This document shows, one piece after another, positions 1 through 7,167 of a DNA stretch of 8,248 nucleotides. The DNA lies in contig CALKAM010000121.1 of assembly GCA_937983105.1 (NCBI GenBank), positions 1 to 8,248 of the forward strand. The letters run 5' to 3'. The translations under genes and the position numbers were made by a program. The stretch comes from Planifilum sp021793745. GTDB lineage: Bacteria > Bacillota > Bacilli > Thermoactinomycetales > DSM-44946. The notes under the pieces were generated by a model that was given only the letters and a program-made list of their open reading frames with translations, did no database searches and was not told the DNA's origin. Position 1 is the first letter of the stretch. The number at the start of each line of letters is the position of its first letter.

Positions 1-209
1 TTCACATCGGACCGATACCGCATCCGCACCCGGTGAGAGGTGGTCGCCTGCACCTGCTGGGCCTCAAACCGCTCACGGCCTTGGAGTGGCTCCACCGACG
101 CCCACACCGTGGCCACGTCAACCCATTGTTCCTCATATCCGCCCATCCCGTCTGACACCCGGTCATATCGTTGGAGTTTCACCCGGTGGCGCAACCGTCC
201 CGCTTCCAT
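1..209 (-). CDS. Phage head-closure protein, gp16/SPP1-type joining family (partial, C-terminus off the left edge)
   Basis: This gene runs off the window edge; 69 codons are visible. The translation begins MEAGRLRHRVKLQRYDRVSD and continues with a tryptophan-containing stretch (WVDVATVWASVEPLQGRE), then FEAQQVQATTSHRVRMRY. The pattern of an N-terminal GxLRHRV strand, VWAxVEPLxGRE and a later HRVRMRY strand is typical of the head-tail joining/head-closure family that plugs the connector before the tail binds. The ATG shares its A with the TGA stop of the connector gene (TGATG), so translation is probably coupled. A GGAGG site lies 8 bases upstream, inside the connector gene. Family members are usually about 105-115 residues, so roughly 40 residues should be missing. 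The position after a gp6/gp8-type connector supports the call. Confidence 0.86.
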   Translation of the reverse strand, partial: MEAGRLRHRVKLQRYDRVSDGMGGYEEQWVDVATVWASVEPLQGRERFEAQQVQATTSHRVRMRYRSDV

Positions 210-796
210 CAGACAAACCTCCATATCCGGTGCATCATCAGCAGGGAATCCACCGCCATCGGCAGCTCCCCGGCGTTATTCCCCTGCATTGTGACCGCTT
301 CCCGGTTCTCATACCAGTGACCCACCATCAGGAGAATGGCCTGTTTGATGCCCTGCGGGACCTTGGAGGCATCGCCAAATCCTGCGACAAACTCCACGGA
401 CACGGCGTTGGGCCGGTTTTGAGTGGCAGGCCAACCGGTATCCGGGGCGGGGGTGATCCGGCCCGGCTCCGATTCGTTGTCCACCAAGTAATCCGTCCCC
501 TCGGTCAGGGTTTGCTCCACCCCGCCCGTATTGAAGTATTTCAGACTGTTCACCGACTGCAGGGGCGGCATGGGGACATAGATCGGGCCGTTGTTGGCCG
601 GGAAAGCGTCCAGACTCAGTTTCAGTGTCTGGGTGATGAACGCCCGGCGGGTAATCGCCTCCGCATGTTCACGGGCGGCCACGATCAGAGCGGAAATCAG
701 GGAGTCATCGTCGGTCAGATCGACACGGAGATGGTTTTTAGCCTCGGTCAGGGTGACCGGTTCTTCCGCCGGCGGGGTAACGATGGTCAGGCTCAT
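209..796 (-). CDS. Head-tail connector protein, gp6-like / phiE125 gp8 family
   Basis: The product is 195 residues and is expected to form a ring under the portal at the head-tail junction. The N-terminus (MSLTIVTPPAEEPVTLTEAK, then NHLRVD) is the classic opening of this family. Further signatures are the helix with AAREHAEAITRRAFITQT (about residues 40-57), the LDAFP and PPLQSVNSLKYF strands (about 62-89), the GRITPA turn (about 112-117), and the C-terminal helix IKQAILLMVGHWYENRE. The length matches the roughly 190-residue phiE125 gp8-type group rather than the shorter HK97 gp6. The ATG follows directly after the TAA of the preceding small gene (TAAATG). Only a weak G-rich site precedes it, so translation probably depends on coupling to that gene. 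Its stop overlaps the next start. Confidence 0.92.
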   Translation of the reverse strand: MSLTIVTPPAEEPVTLTEAKNHLRVDLTDDDSLISALIVAAREHAEAITRRAFITQTLKLSLDAFPANNGPIYVPMPPLQSVNSLKYFNTGGVEQTLTEGTDYLVDNESEPGRITPAPDTGWPATQNRPNAVSVEFVAGFGDASKVPQGIKQAILLMVGHWYENREAVTMQGNNAGELPMAVDSLLMMHRIWRFV

Positions 797-1000
797 TTAC
801 GACCCCCGCTTTCTCACCCGTTTGGCCGCCGTCTCCCGCTTCTCGTCGGTGGCGGTTTCCACGTCTTTATCAACCAATTGAGCAATCCCAGCTTTTGTCC
901 AGGCATCGGCCACCTCCGCAGTCACTTCCATGATGTCTCCGGGAGCGACGGACCAGTCCGGCGCGGCCATACTGGTAAGCATCTTCACCCGTTTTTTCAC
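797..1000 (-). CDS. Small hypothetical phage protein between capsid and connector genes
   Basis: The product is 67 residues with no known function. The body (VKMLTSMAAPDWSVAPGDIM followed by EVTAEVADAWTKAGIAQLV) resembles small proteins found in many phage head modules: a short beta strand, a motif of the form DWSxAPGD, then a helix with AWxxAGIA. The tail is charged and lysine/arginine-rich (KRETAAKRVRKRGS). I chose the GTG start at 1000 because a GGAGG site lies 8 bases upstream. An ATG at 1004 is closer to that site but opens another frame of only about 45 codons. An in-frame ATG at 982 is a less likely alternative. The gene sits directly downstream of a strong stem-loop and its TAA abuts the connector start. 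The conserved motif and tight packing support a real gene; the function is unknown. Confidence 0.75.
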   Translation of the reverse strand: MKKRVKMLTSMAAPDWSVAPGDIMEVTAEVADAWTKAGIAQLVDKDVETATDEKRETAAKRVRKRGS

Positions 1001-1026
1001 TCATGCCACCTCCTACAAAGAAGATG

Positions 1027-1047
1027 GGGCCGGGACAACCCCGGCCC
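1027..1047 (-). terminator. GC-rich stem-loop after the major capsid gene (possible partial terminator)
   Basis: A perfect 8-bp inverted repeat, GGGCCGGG (1027-1034) and CCCGGCCC (1040-1047), encloses a 5-base loop. It lies about 30 bases past the capsid stop codon. On the minus strand it is followed by CATCTTCTTTG, which is pyrimidine-rich but not a proper T-run. It could be an inefficient terminator lowering expression of genes beyond the capsid gene, or a 3' structure that stabilises capsid mRNA. The strength of the stem is seen directly; the role is inferred. Confidence 0.5.
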
Positions 1048-1075
1048 ACACCAAAAGAAAACAGCCCACCAAGTA

Positions 1076-2317
1076 TTAGGTCGAGCTGTTCGAGCTGTTT
1101 TGATAGTAACGGATCGGGCCAGCGCCAGCATCGGCCAGTACACCGTCGTGGCGGGAGAAGGCGAGGAATCCGACCTGCAGGTAGTCGGCATAACGCTCTT
1201 CCAGGCGCAGGAGCTGGACGCCCAGCACGTCCCGGATGAAGTAGTTGGAGAAGTCGCCGAACAGGATGGACTTCGCATCTGCGGCCATCACTGGCATGTC
1301 GTTGTTCACGACATAGGGGTATCCCAAAATGGTGTTCGGCTCACGGACAGCAATTCCCGGAGCCCAGAGCGGGCGACCCTCGGAATCTTTCAGCTTCTTG
1401 ATCGCCTTCAAGGTGGAGTCATGGAACATCCATTCAGCCATCCGACGGTAGGCCGGATCCACAGAATGCTCCAGATCCACCAGGTCGTCGTAGGTGACGG
1501 AGCTCGTCTGGCCGGATGCGCCCACCTTGCCCTCCGACGCTCCAGTCACCACGCCTTGCGGTTCACCCGTGCCCGTACCGGTGGTGAAATGCTGGTTGGT
1601 GATGCGACCAATCCGCTCGGCCAGCTTCTGACGGAGCCATGCCTCAATGTCGAAGGCGGAGTCTTGCAGGAGCTGGTACGGGACACGGATGATCTTGGAG
1701 GTGTACATATACGCCCCCAAGTTCTTTTGCCCGAAGGTCGTGTCTTGTTCCGTCACTTGGGTGTTCTCATCGACGATAGCACCCACGTTTCCGGTGTCGT
1801 CAGCGGTCGGGATCGGGAGGTTGTTCCCGCTGGAGGTCCGGATGATGGTCGTCCGGGCCTGACGCATCCCACCGTACCACTTCATATTGTCAATCAGTTG
1901 GTTGTAGAAGCCCTCCGGCACGGTGTAGCCACCGGATGCACCCGTCACGGCGGACAGGGCACGAGCCTCCACAAAGTTCTGAGCCAGCAGGTTGCGCTGT
2001 TCCGGTTTCAGACCGGACACACCATAGCGCAGGTAGGTGCTGAACGCTTCCCGATACTCTTCATCCGACGGCTTGTCCCGCTCCTCAACAGCCGGGCGGA
2101 TCGGCTCCTCGGCGGATTCCTCCTCTTTTTTGCGCTCATAGAGCCGTTCTTCGCGCTCGATCCGCTTGTCCAGTTGGTCGATCTCTTCCATCAGACGGTC
2201 AAACTTCTGCTCATCTTCGCCGGCCCAGCGCGCCTCGTTGTCGTATTTGTTCAGGATTTCCTGGGCTTCATGCCACAGGTTGGCGCGTTCCCGGCGCAGT
2301 TCCAGAATATCTCGCAT
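1076..2317 (-). CDS. Major capsid protein, HK97 fold, with N-terminal scaffold-like coiled coil
   Basis: This is the shell-forming subunit, 413 residues from the chosen start. The first ~65 residues are a charged predicted coiled coil (ERANLWHEAQEILNK, then LMEEIDQLDKRIEREERLYE). It corresponds to the delta domain that acts as built-in scaffold and is normally removed by the prohead protease. The mature fold probably begins near ALSAVTGASGGYTVPEGF, about residue 120. HK97-type signatures follow: IPTADDTGNVGAIVDEN (spine/E-loop region), YTSKIIRVPYQLLQDSAFDI, TGTGTGEPQGVV, ILGYPYVVNNDMP, ILFGDFSNYFIRD, and a C-terminal VGFLAFSRHDGVLADA. An ATG at 2326 lies one base from the GGGAGG site, too close. 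The ATG at 2317 sits 10 bases from it and is preferred. The gene's 5' end overlaps the protease gene. No separate scaffold gene is seen, consistent with the built-in delta domain. Confidence 0.96.
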   Translation of the reverse strand: MRDILELRRERANLWHEAQEILNKYDNEARWAGEDEQKFDRLMEEIDQLDKRIEREERLYERKKEEESAEEPIRPAVEERDKPSDEEYREAFSTYLRYGVSGLKPEQRNLLAQNFVEARALSAVTGASGGYTVPEGFYNQLIDNMKWYGGMRQARTTIIRTSSGNNLPIPTADDTGNVGAIVDENTQVTEQDTTFGQKNLGAYMYTSKIIRVPYQLLQDSAFDIEAWLRQKLAERIGRITNQHFTTGTGTGEPQGVVTGASEGKVGASGQTSSVTYDDLVDLEHSVDPAYRRMAEWMFHDSTLKAIKKLKDSEGRPLWAPGIAVREPNTILGYPYVVNNDMPVMAADAKSILFGDFSNYFIRDVLGVQLLRLEERYADYLQVGFLAFSRHDGVLADAGAGPIRYYQNSSNSST

Positions 2318-3464
2318 CTTCTTCATACCTCCCTATGAATTTCCTTTTCAAAAGCTCCATTTTGCGTCGAAGCGTCGCCATGTTCCGCACCTGCGGAGAC
2401 TGGTCTGCTTCGGATGCCAAGGAAGGCACCTGCTCATCCTTGGCATGTCGTTCGGAAGACTCCTCCTCCCACGGGGGAGTCTCGTCCATCTTGCGGTAAT
2501 AAGCTGCGATCCGCCGCTTCACGGCGTCCACATCCTCCGATGGGATGGACACCCCGCCGCGTGCACCTTGAATCGCGGCTGCCGCAGCAAAAATACCCCT
2601 TGGGATTGCCATCAACCGCCCGTCGATGACATCCGCAAAGGGCAGCTTATATGAACCAAAGTTTTCGGGGTCGCTTTCGTCATACCAAAAAAACGCTTGT
2701 CGGTACTTCGACCAGTTGATCGACTCTTTGTCCGGCCCGCCAGCCCACTGTCGGACGCGGGACACTGCCGCATCGGCATCCCATTCCCGGTCGCGGCTGG
2801 CCAGCGGAAGGTCGGTCGATCCGGACGCCGCCCGGGTTTCGCCCGGGAGATGGCGATCCAGGAAGTCCCGCCAAGATCGGATGGCCGTCCGGTCCTGGTC
2901 CGTAAGCGGCAGGCCGTGGCGCAACCGGATCATCAGGCGGTTAAACTCCGCTGTATCCATCGCCCCGTCAGGGTCCCAAGAGCGAGCCTGAACCGTCGTT
3001 TGCGGATAGGCCGGGTAGGTGACGATGGAGACATCAAACAGCTCCACTTCCTTCAGAGTCCGAATGTTTTCTTTGCCCCTCGTCTCCCATTCATCCACCA
3101 CCGTCCGGAATCCAAAAGACATTTGGTCCACATCGCCCCGCTTCATGGTGGTGATGAGATCCTTTGCCCATTGGGTATCCGGCGGGGTGATCTCGATCCT
3201 CAACCCCCGTTCATCCTCTTGTAGGCTGAGTGTGCCGCTTTTGTTGCGACCGAGGACAAAATTGGGGTCATGGTTCCAGAGAGCACGGACATCGGCTGTT
3301 TGGAGCGTCTTGCTGAATGCCCCCGGCGCGATCTTTTCCCGGAAGCCACCCAAGTCCTCGGAAAGCTCGTTGAAGACGGCGGCGTAACCGGTGATCTTCG
3401 GTGTGGTATCCTCATCCACCATCCGAATCTCCGTAAGCGGAAAGGCCCTGCGCTCAATTTTCAT
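2268..3464 (-). CDS. HK97-family prohead protease with an additional C-terminal domain
   Basis: The product is 398 residues, about twice the usual 180-220 for this serine protease family, which cleaves scaffold segments from the assembled prohead. Residues 1-160 are the protease. ITGYAAVFNELSEDLGGFRE and IAPGAF are family hallmarks. H65 in LWNHD and S116 in MSFGF are the likely catalytic His and Ser, and FDVSIVTYPAYP (144-154) closes the domain. Residues about 222-326 form a second region (DREWDADAA, AFFWYD, ENFGSYKLPFADVIDG, IPRGIFAAAAAIQGARGGV, AAYYRKM). I recognise it as a segment recurring in phage head proteins but cannot assign a function. A charged tail of about 70 residues follows. 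GGAGG lies 7 bases before the ATG and abuts the portal TAA. The 3' end overlaps the capsid gene by 50 bases (59 if the capsid starts at 2326). Confidence 0.94.
   Translation of the reverse strand: MKIERRAFPLTEIRMVDEDTTPKITGYAAVFNELSEDLGGFREKIAPGAFSKTLQTADVRALWNHDPNFVLGRNKSGTLSLQEDERGLRIEITPPDTQWAKDLITTMKRGDVDQMSFGFRTVVDEWETRGKENIRTLKEVELFDVSIVTYPAYPQTTVQARSWDPDGAMDTAEFNRLMIRLRHGLPLTDQDRTAIRSWRDFLDRHLPGETRAASGSTDLPLASRDREWDADAAVSRVRQWAGGPDKESINWSKYRQAFFWYDESDPENFGSYKLPFADVIDGRLMAIPRGIFAAAAAIQGARGGVSIPSEDVDAVKRRIAAYYRKMDETPPWEEESSERHAKDEQVPSLASEADQSPQVRNMATLRRKMELLKRKFIGRYEEDARYSGTAPGTRQPVA
2328..2333 (-). promoter_or_regulatory. Ribosome binding site of the capsid gene (decides the start)
   Basis: GGGAGG on the minus strand is one base from an ATG at 2326 and 10 bases from the in-frame ATG at 2317. 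The first spacing is too short for initiation, so the second ATG is the likely start. The site lies inside the coding sequence of the prohead protease. Confidence 0.7.
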
Positions 3465-3476
3465 CCTCTCACCTCC

Positions 3477-5447
3477 TTAGCCGGCTACAATCATGCAGTC
3501 ACATCCCCGGTGAATCGGCGGATGTTTGATGGTCCCCCGGATGTTCAGCGGGGTATCCGCCCCGTCCGGCTTGTAATCGCCTTCCGGGATGAAGGTGCTA
3601 TCCAAGCCGACTACCTTGCCGTTCAGGCTCCGGCAATATGGACAGTTTTTGCCGACCGTGACCCACCGTTTGACCAGCACACCGCCCATACTGTACACGG
3701 CCAGTGCCACCGCGTTGTTGAACTGGTTGGTTTCCCGGGTGGCGACCTTCTCCGGTCGAGTCTCCTGCCACTCGGTCAGTCGCTGCTCGATGACGGCAAG
3801 CAGATCCTCTTCCACGTTTTCCCGGATCAAGGCAAGCAGTTGGTTCAGAGAAGCGCCGGCATACCGGGTAACAAAGTTGGTGATGTACGCCGCCACAAAT
3901 TCTTCCAGCTCCGGCGTCATGCGGGGGTCGATCCCGATTTCCTCCGCTACTTCCATCACCAGCGCTTCCGCGTAGGCCATAAACACCGGGGTCAGGTTTT
4001 TCCGGACAAACTCCGGATGATCCCGATAAAACTCCTCCAGCCAATCGCTGAAGGAGCGAGCATCCCGGCGTTGAAGCAGCTTTTTCGCCTGCCGGCCAAC
4101 ATCCTGAACCTCCCGCTTGACCACACGGGCCATCGCATCCAGGAATAAGCGTTTGTGTGCCTGTGCAAGCTGTCGCCGGCGGTTGGCTGAGCGGATGGCA
4201 CGTTCTTCCCGGTCCAGTGCGCGGCGTTCGGAGCGCATGGGAGCCGCTTCCGGCTCCGGCTTCTTCGCCTGATCCACCGGAATCATGTTGCCGTTGACCA
4301 GGTAAATCTGGCCTTGTCCGTCGGGGAGCGGGTTCATGTTCTCCAGCTCCCGGATGTCGTCGGCGCTCATCCAGCCGTTTTGACGGGCGATGGCATAGGC
4401 TTCATACCGGCTTTTGATGTCGCCACGGAGGAGCCCGTCCACCACGAACTCAGCAAAAAAGCTCCTCCGCTCGCTTGGCAGGAAGAGCTTCCACTTTAAC
4501 GCTTGTTCCCATCGGACCAGCCACGGTCGAATGGTGTGAACCACAAATTCGATGGACTGATGCTCGATGTTGGAGAAAGTGGCCCGCTCCAAATCCCCCA
4601 CAAGATGCGGCGGGACGCGGAAGATCCGGCAGATTTCATTCAGCTGGAACCGCCGTGTCTCTAAAAATTGCGCGTCCTCCGGAGGGATGCCGATCTTCTC
4701 AAACTCCATCCCTTCCTCCAGAAGCATCACCCGATGGCTCCGACCAAGACCGGCATAGGTTTCATTGATGCTTGCCCGGAGGTTTTTCGATGCGGTTTCC
4801 GACAGTTTTCCGGGGTGTTTGACCACACCGCCCAAGTTCGTGCCGTTTCCGAAGAAGCGGGCGCCAAACTCTTCGGCGGCCAACCCCAACCCAATCGCCT
4901 GCCGGGCCGCTCCGATGGGGGAGATCCCTTGCAAGCCATCGAATCCGAGCCCCGGAATGTGCAACATCTGTTCCTCTCGGAGGCGCTTTTGTATTCCATC
5001 CGGCAGAGAAACCCGATACCAGAGCCGTTCCCGCTCGTCTCTCTCCACCTGGACGCAGTTGGGCGGAATCGGCCACAGCCCCCGGACGAACCCGTCCGGC
5101 CCCCACTCTATTTCAGCGTAGGCATTTCCCCACAGGAGGAGGTGAGCCTGCAACACTTCCCGGAACGTGAAAGAGGTCATCTCCGGGTTCGGCATGTCGT
5201 GGAGAATATCATACAAAGGGTGATCCGGCGCTCGCTGTTTCCCGCCACTCGGGATCCGCTGATAGACGTGAAGCGGAAGCGAAGCCACCGTCTCCGCAAT
5301 CACCCGGACACAAGCATAGACCGCCGAGTAGTTGATCGCGTTGGATTCGTTGACGTTGACACCAGCATGGCTCGGTGGGCCGCTGAAGATCCTCGCGAGA
5401 TCGTTCCAGGTGAGGCCCGTTGAACGTTTCTCCAGCCACCTTGACAA
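3477..5447 (-). CDS. HK97-type portal protein fused to a MuF-like minor head domain
   Basis: The product is 656 residues; ordinary HK97-type portals are about 380-450. Residues 1 to about 395 are the portal, the dodecameric ring through which DNA enters: INYSAVYACVRVIAETVASL (39-58), HPLYDILHDMPNPEMT, WGNAYAEIEW, the LHIPGLGFDGLQGISPI loop, and VPPHLVGDLERATFSNIEHQ (278-297). A charged, arginine-rich linker follows (about 396-425). Residues about 430-656 resemble the MuF/SPP1 gp7 minor head proteins, ending in W595, C602-P-Y-C605, H646, C649 and C651, a likely metal-binding cluster. The listed start is a TTG with no suitable binding site. Five codons upstream, an ATA at 5462-5460 sits 9 bases after AAGGAGG and would give a more typical N-terminus, (M)RIPFLSRWLEKRS. 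The gene follows the large terminase with no real gap. The fused layout is unusual, although separate MuF genes next to portals are common. Confidence 0.94.
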   Translation of the reverse strand: MSRWLEKRSTGLTWNDLARIFSGPPSHAGVNVNESNAINYSAVYACVRVIAETVASLPLHVYQRIPSGGKQRAPDHPLYDILHDMPNPEMTSFTFREVLQAHLLLWGNAYAEIEWGPDGFVRGLWPIPPNCVQVERDERERLWYRVSLPDGIQKRLREEQMLHIPGLGFDGLQGISPIGAARQAIGLGLAAEEFGARFFGNGTNLGGVVKHPGKLSETASKNLRASINETYAGLGRSHRVMLLEEGMEFEKIGIPPEDAQFLETRRFQLNEICRIFRVPPHLVGDLERATFSNIEHQSIEFVVHTIRPWLVRWEQALKWKLFLPSERRSFFAEFVVDGLLRGDIKSRYEAYAIARQNGWMSADDIRELENMNPLPDGQGQIYLVNGNMIPVDQAKKPEPEAAPMRSERRALDREERAIRSANRRRQLAQAHKRLFLDAMARVVKREVQDVGRQAKKLLQRRDARSFSDWLEEFYRDHPEFVRKNLTPVFMAYAEALVMEVAEEIGIDPRMTPELEEFVAAYITNFVTRYAGASLNQLLALIRENVEEDLLAVIEQRLTEWQETRPEKVATRETNQFNNAVALAVYSMGGVLVKRWVTVGKNCPYCRSLNGKVVGLDSTFIPEGDYKPDGADTPLNIRGTIKHPPIHRGCDCMIVAG

Positions 5448-5471
5448 GAATGGGATCCTTATTGCCGCTCA

Positions 5472-5477
5472 CCTCCT
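5472..5477 (-). promoter_or_regulatory. Ribosome binding site of the portal gene, aligned to an ATA codon
   Basis: AGGAGG on the minus strand starts two bases after the large terminase stop. The only portal-frame codon at normal spacing is ATA (5462-5460), 9 bases away. The TTG at 5447 is 24 bases away. A GTG at 5472 overlaps the site and lies in another frame. The site is strong, so initiation near 5462 is plausible. Confidence 0.65.
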
Positions 5478-5478
5478 T

Positions 5479-7167
5479 TCAAAATGTGATGATGCCGCGT
5501 TCCTCATACACGGAAGTCGTTTCGTGGCGCATAGCCCGGTCGAGGGCCATCACGAGGGCCACAACACCGTCTATTTTCCCTTGGCTTGAGGCTTTGTCGG
5601 GCTTGAGGTTGCCCGCCGGGTCCATCTTCACTGCCAAGGAGTCGGCCATCCAGCGGAGAACCGGGTTCCCGCCGTGCTGGATCTTCCGCTTCAGGAGCCG
5701 CCGCTCGAACTCTTTCATGGGCGCGGCCATGCTTTTGAAGCCCATTCCAAACGGCACAACCGTCAATCCCTCTTCAGCCAGCTCCATTGCAAGCTGGTAG
5801 CCTTGGAACAGACGGTCGATATTCAGGTCTATCAGGTTAAATTTCTGCGCATCTTGAAGGACTTGAGCCTTGATGAACTCGTAGTCGATCGCATCCCCCG
5901 GCGTTGTTTTCAGAAAGCCGAGGCGTTTCCACTTCTGATACTGGTCCTTGTACCGGTTGTTGTTGTCATGCAGCCGCGCCTCCGGGCACCAGAAGCGACA
6001 GAGGACTTGGATTCGCTCCGGATCGTCATCCTCTGGGAACACCATAACCCAGGCGGTGATGTCGGAGACGCTTGACAGGTCCAATCCGCCGTAGCATTTC
6101 CGGCCAACCAGCTTCTCTTCCACCACCATCCCGGCGTTTTCGTCCCACAAATCCAGGTTGATCCACCGTTCCGCCTGCTGGGTCCAGACGTTCAGGTGCT
6201 TGGTCAGGAAGTTGTTAAGAGCGCTCGGCATCTCCTTGGCCTTCAGGGCCAACCGCTCCATGTCGTCCTCTTTCTTGGAGACGCCCAGGTTCGGGTTGGC
6301 CTTCCGCCACGTCACCGGGCTGAACGGATCGTCCCCCTCGTCGATGGTGGCGATGTATGTGAACACCGTGTCGTCCTGAACGGTTCCGTTCAGGATCTTG
6401 GTGCAGTATTCGTGCATCTCGTAGCAGAAAGAGGTCTGATCAAAGCCCGCGGTCGTAATGGCCAACATCAGCGGTTGCCGGCGGGCGGAAGTGGCCGTCT
6501 CCAGCACATCCCACACCGCCCGGGTCTTGTGCGCATGCAGCTCATCCACGAGGGCGGCGTGGACGTTCAGGCCGTCCATCGTGTCCGCGTCGGCGCCGAG
6601 CGGTTCAAATTTGGAATGTGTCGCCTCGATGTGAAGGTTGTCTTTGAACACCTTGATCCGTTTCCGAAGCGCCGGGCTGCTTTTGACCATCCGCGTCGCT
6701 TCACCGTGGGTAATCCGGGCCTGATCCCGCTTGGTGGCCGCCGTGTAAATCTCGGCGCCGGGTTCCCCGTCGCACATGAACAGGTAAAGACCGATACCGG
6801 AAATGAGGGTTGACTTCCCGTTTTTCCGCGGCACCTCAATATAAGCGGTACGGAATCGGCGCATGTCGTCCGATTTCCGCTTCCAACCGAAGATGGAGCC
6901 GACAATGAAGCATTGCCAAAGCTCCAACTCGAAGGTACATCCGCCCCATTCACCCTTGGAATGCTTCAGGAACCGGAAGAAGTCGATGGCGTGGTCGGCA
7001 GCATCCGGGTCAAAATAAAGACCGCGGCTGTCCGCGGTCTTGAGGTCACTCATATGGCGTTGGCATGCTTTCTTGATCGTCTCGCTGGCCGGGATCTTGC
7101 CTTCCAGCACTTGCTCAGCGTACAGGGTGACCCGGTCACTTGGCCCGGAGGAATGCCTCGAACTCAT
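5479..7167 (-). CDS. terL: Terminase large subunit (ATPase and nuclease)
   Basis: This is the packaging motor, which translocates DNA through the portal and cuts it. Residue numbers here count from an upstream in-frame ATG at 7176 (565 residues). The ATPase domain shows a Walker A-like motif PRKNGKST (116-123), Walker B LVDE (209-212) and the coupling motif TTAG (241-244). The RNase H-like nuclease shows D366 in YGGLDLSSVSD, with D372 nearby, and D536 in GKIDGVVALVMALDRA. Order, spacing and length fit the Terminase_1-type family found in HK97-like phages. The ATG at 7167 (562 residues) is preferred because an AGGA lies 8 bases upstream; the ATG at 7176 has none at proper distance. The start overlaps the small terminase gene by about 30 bases, suggesting coupled synthesis. 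The gene is intact, with all catalytic motifs present. Confidence 0.97.
   Translation of the reverse strand: MSSRHSSGPSDRVTLYAEQVLEGKIPASETIKKACQRHMSDLKTADSRGLYFDPDAADHAIDFFRFLKHSKGEWGGCTFELELWQCFIVGSIFGWKRKSDDMRRFRTAYIEVPRKNGKSTLISGIGLYLFMCDGEPGAEIYTAATKRDQARITHGEATRMVKSSPALRKRIKVFKDNLHIEATHSKFEPLGADADTMDGLNVHAALVDELHAHKTRAVWDVLETATSARRQPLMLAITTAGFDQTSFCYEMHEYCTKILNGTVQDDTVFTYIATIDEGDDPFSPVTWRKANPNLGVSKKEDDMERLALKAKEMPSALNNFLTKHLNVWTQQAERWINLDLWDENAGMVVEEKLVGRKCYGGLDLSSVSDITAWVMVFPEDDDPERIQVLCRFWCPEARLHDNNNRYKDQYQKWKRLGFLKTTPGDAIDYEFIKAQVLQDAQKFNLIDLNIDRLFQGYQLAMELAEEGLTVVPFGMGFKSMAAPMKEFERRLLKRKIQHGGNPVLRWMADSLAVKMDPAGNLKPDKASSQGKIDGVVALVMALDRAMRHETTSVYEERGIITF

Noticed and set aside
86..2338. 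Very long plus-strand open frame (750 codons) opposite the capsid, connector and protease genes
   Set aside because: It is antisense to four well-supported genes, lacks recognisable domains, and its composition (rich in His, Arg, Gly, Pro) is what codon bias in GC-rich antisense DNA gives.
2270..2381. Possible separate 37-codon gene starting at an ATG inside the protease tail
   Set aside because: An AGGTG lies near the right distance, but the frame is simply the end of the protease and nothing indicates independent expression.
3270..4148. Plus-strand open frame of 292 codons opposite the portal and protease genes
   Set aside because: It is antisense to the conserved portal and protease coding sequence and spans their junction, with no family resemblance.
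4668..5423. Plus-strand open frame of 251 codons opposite the portal gene
   Set aside because: It is entirely within the portal gene on the other strand and shows no recognisable motif.
5209..5472. Minus-strand frame starting with GTG at the portal binding site
   Set aside because: It overlaps the conserved N-terminal portal coding in another frame, and its GTG lies within the binding site rather than after it.
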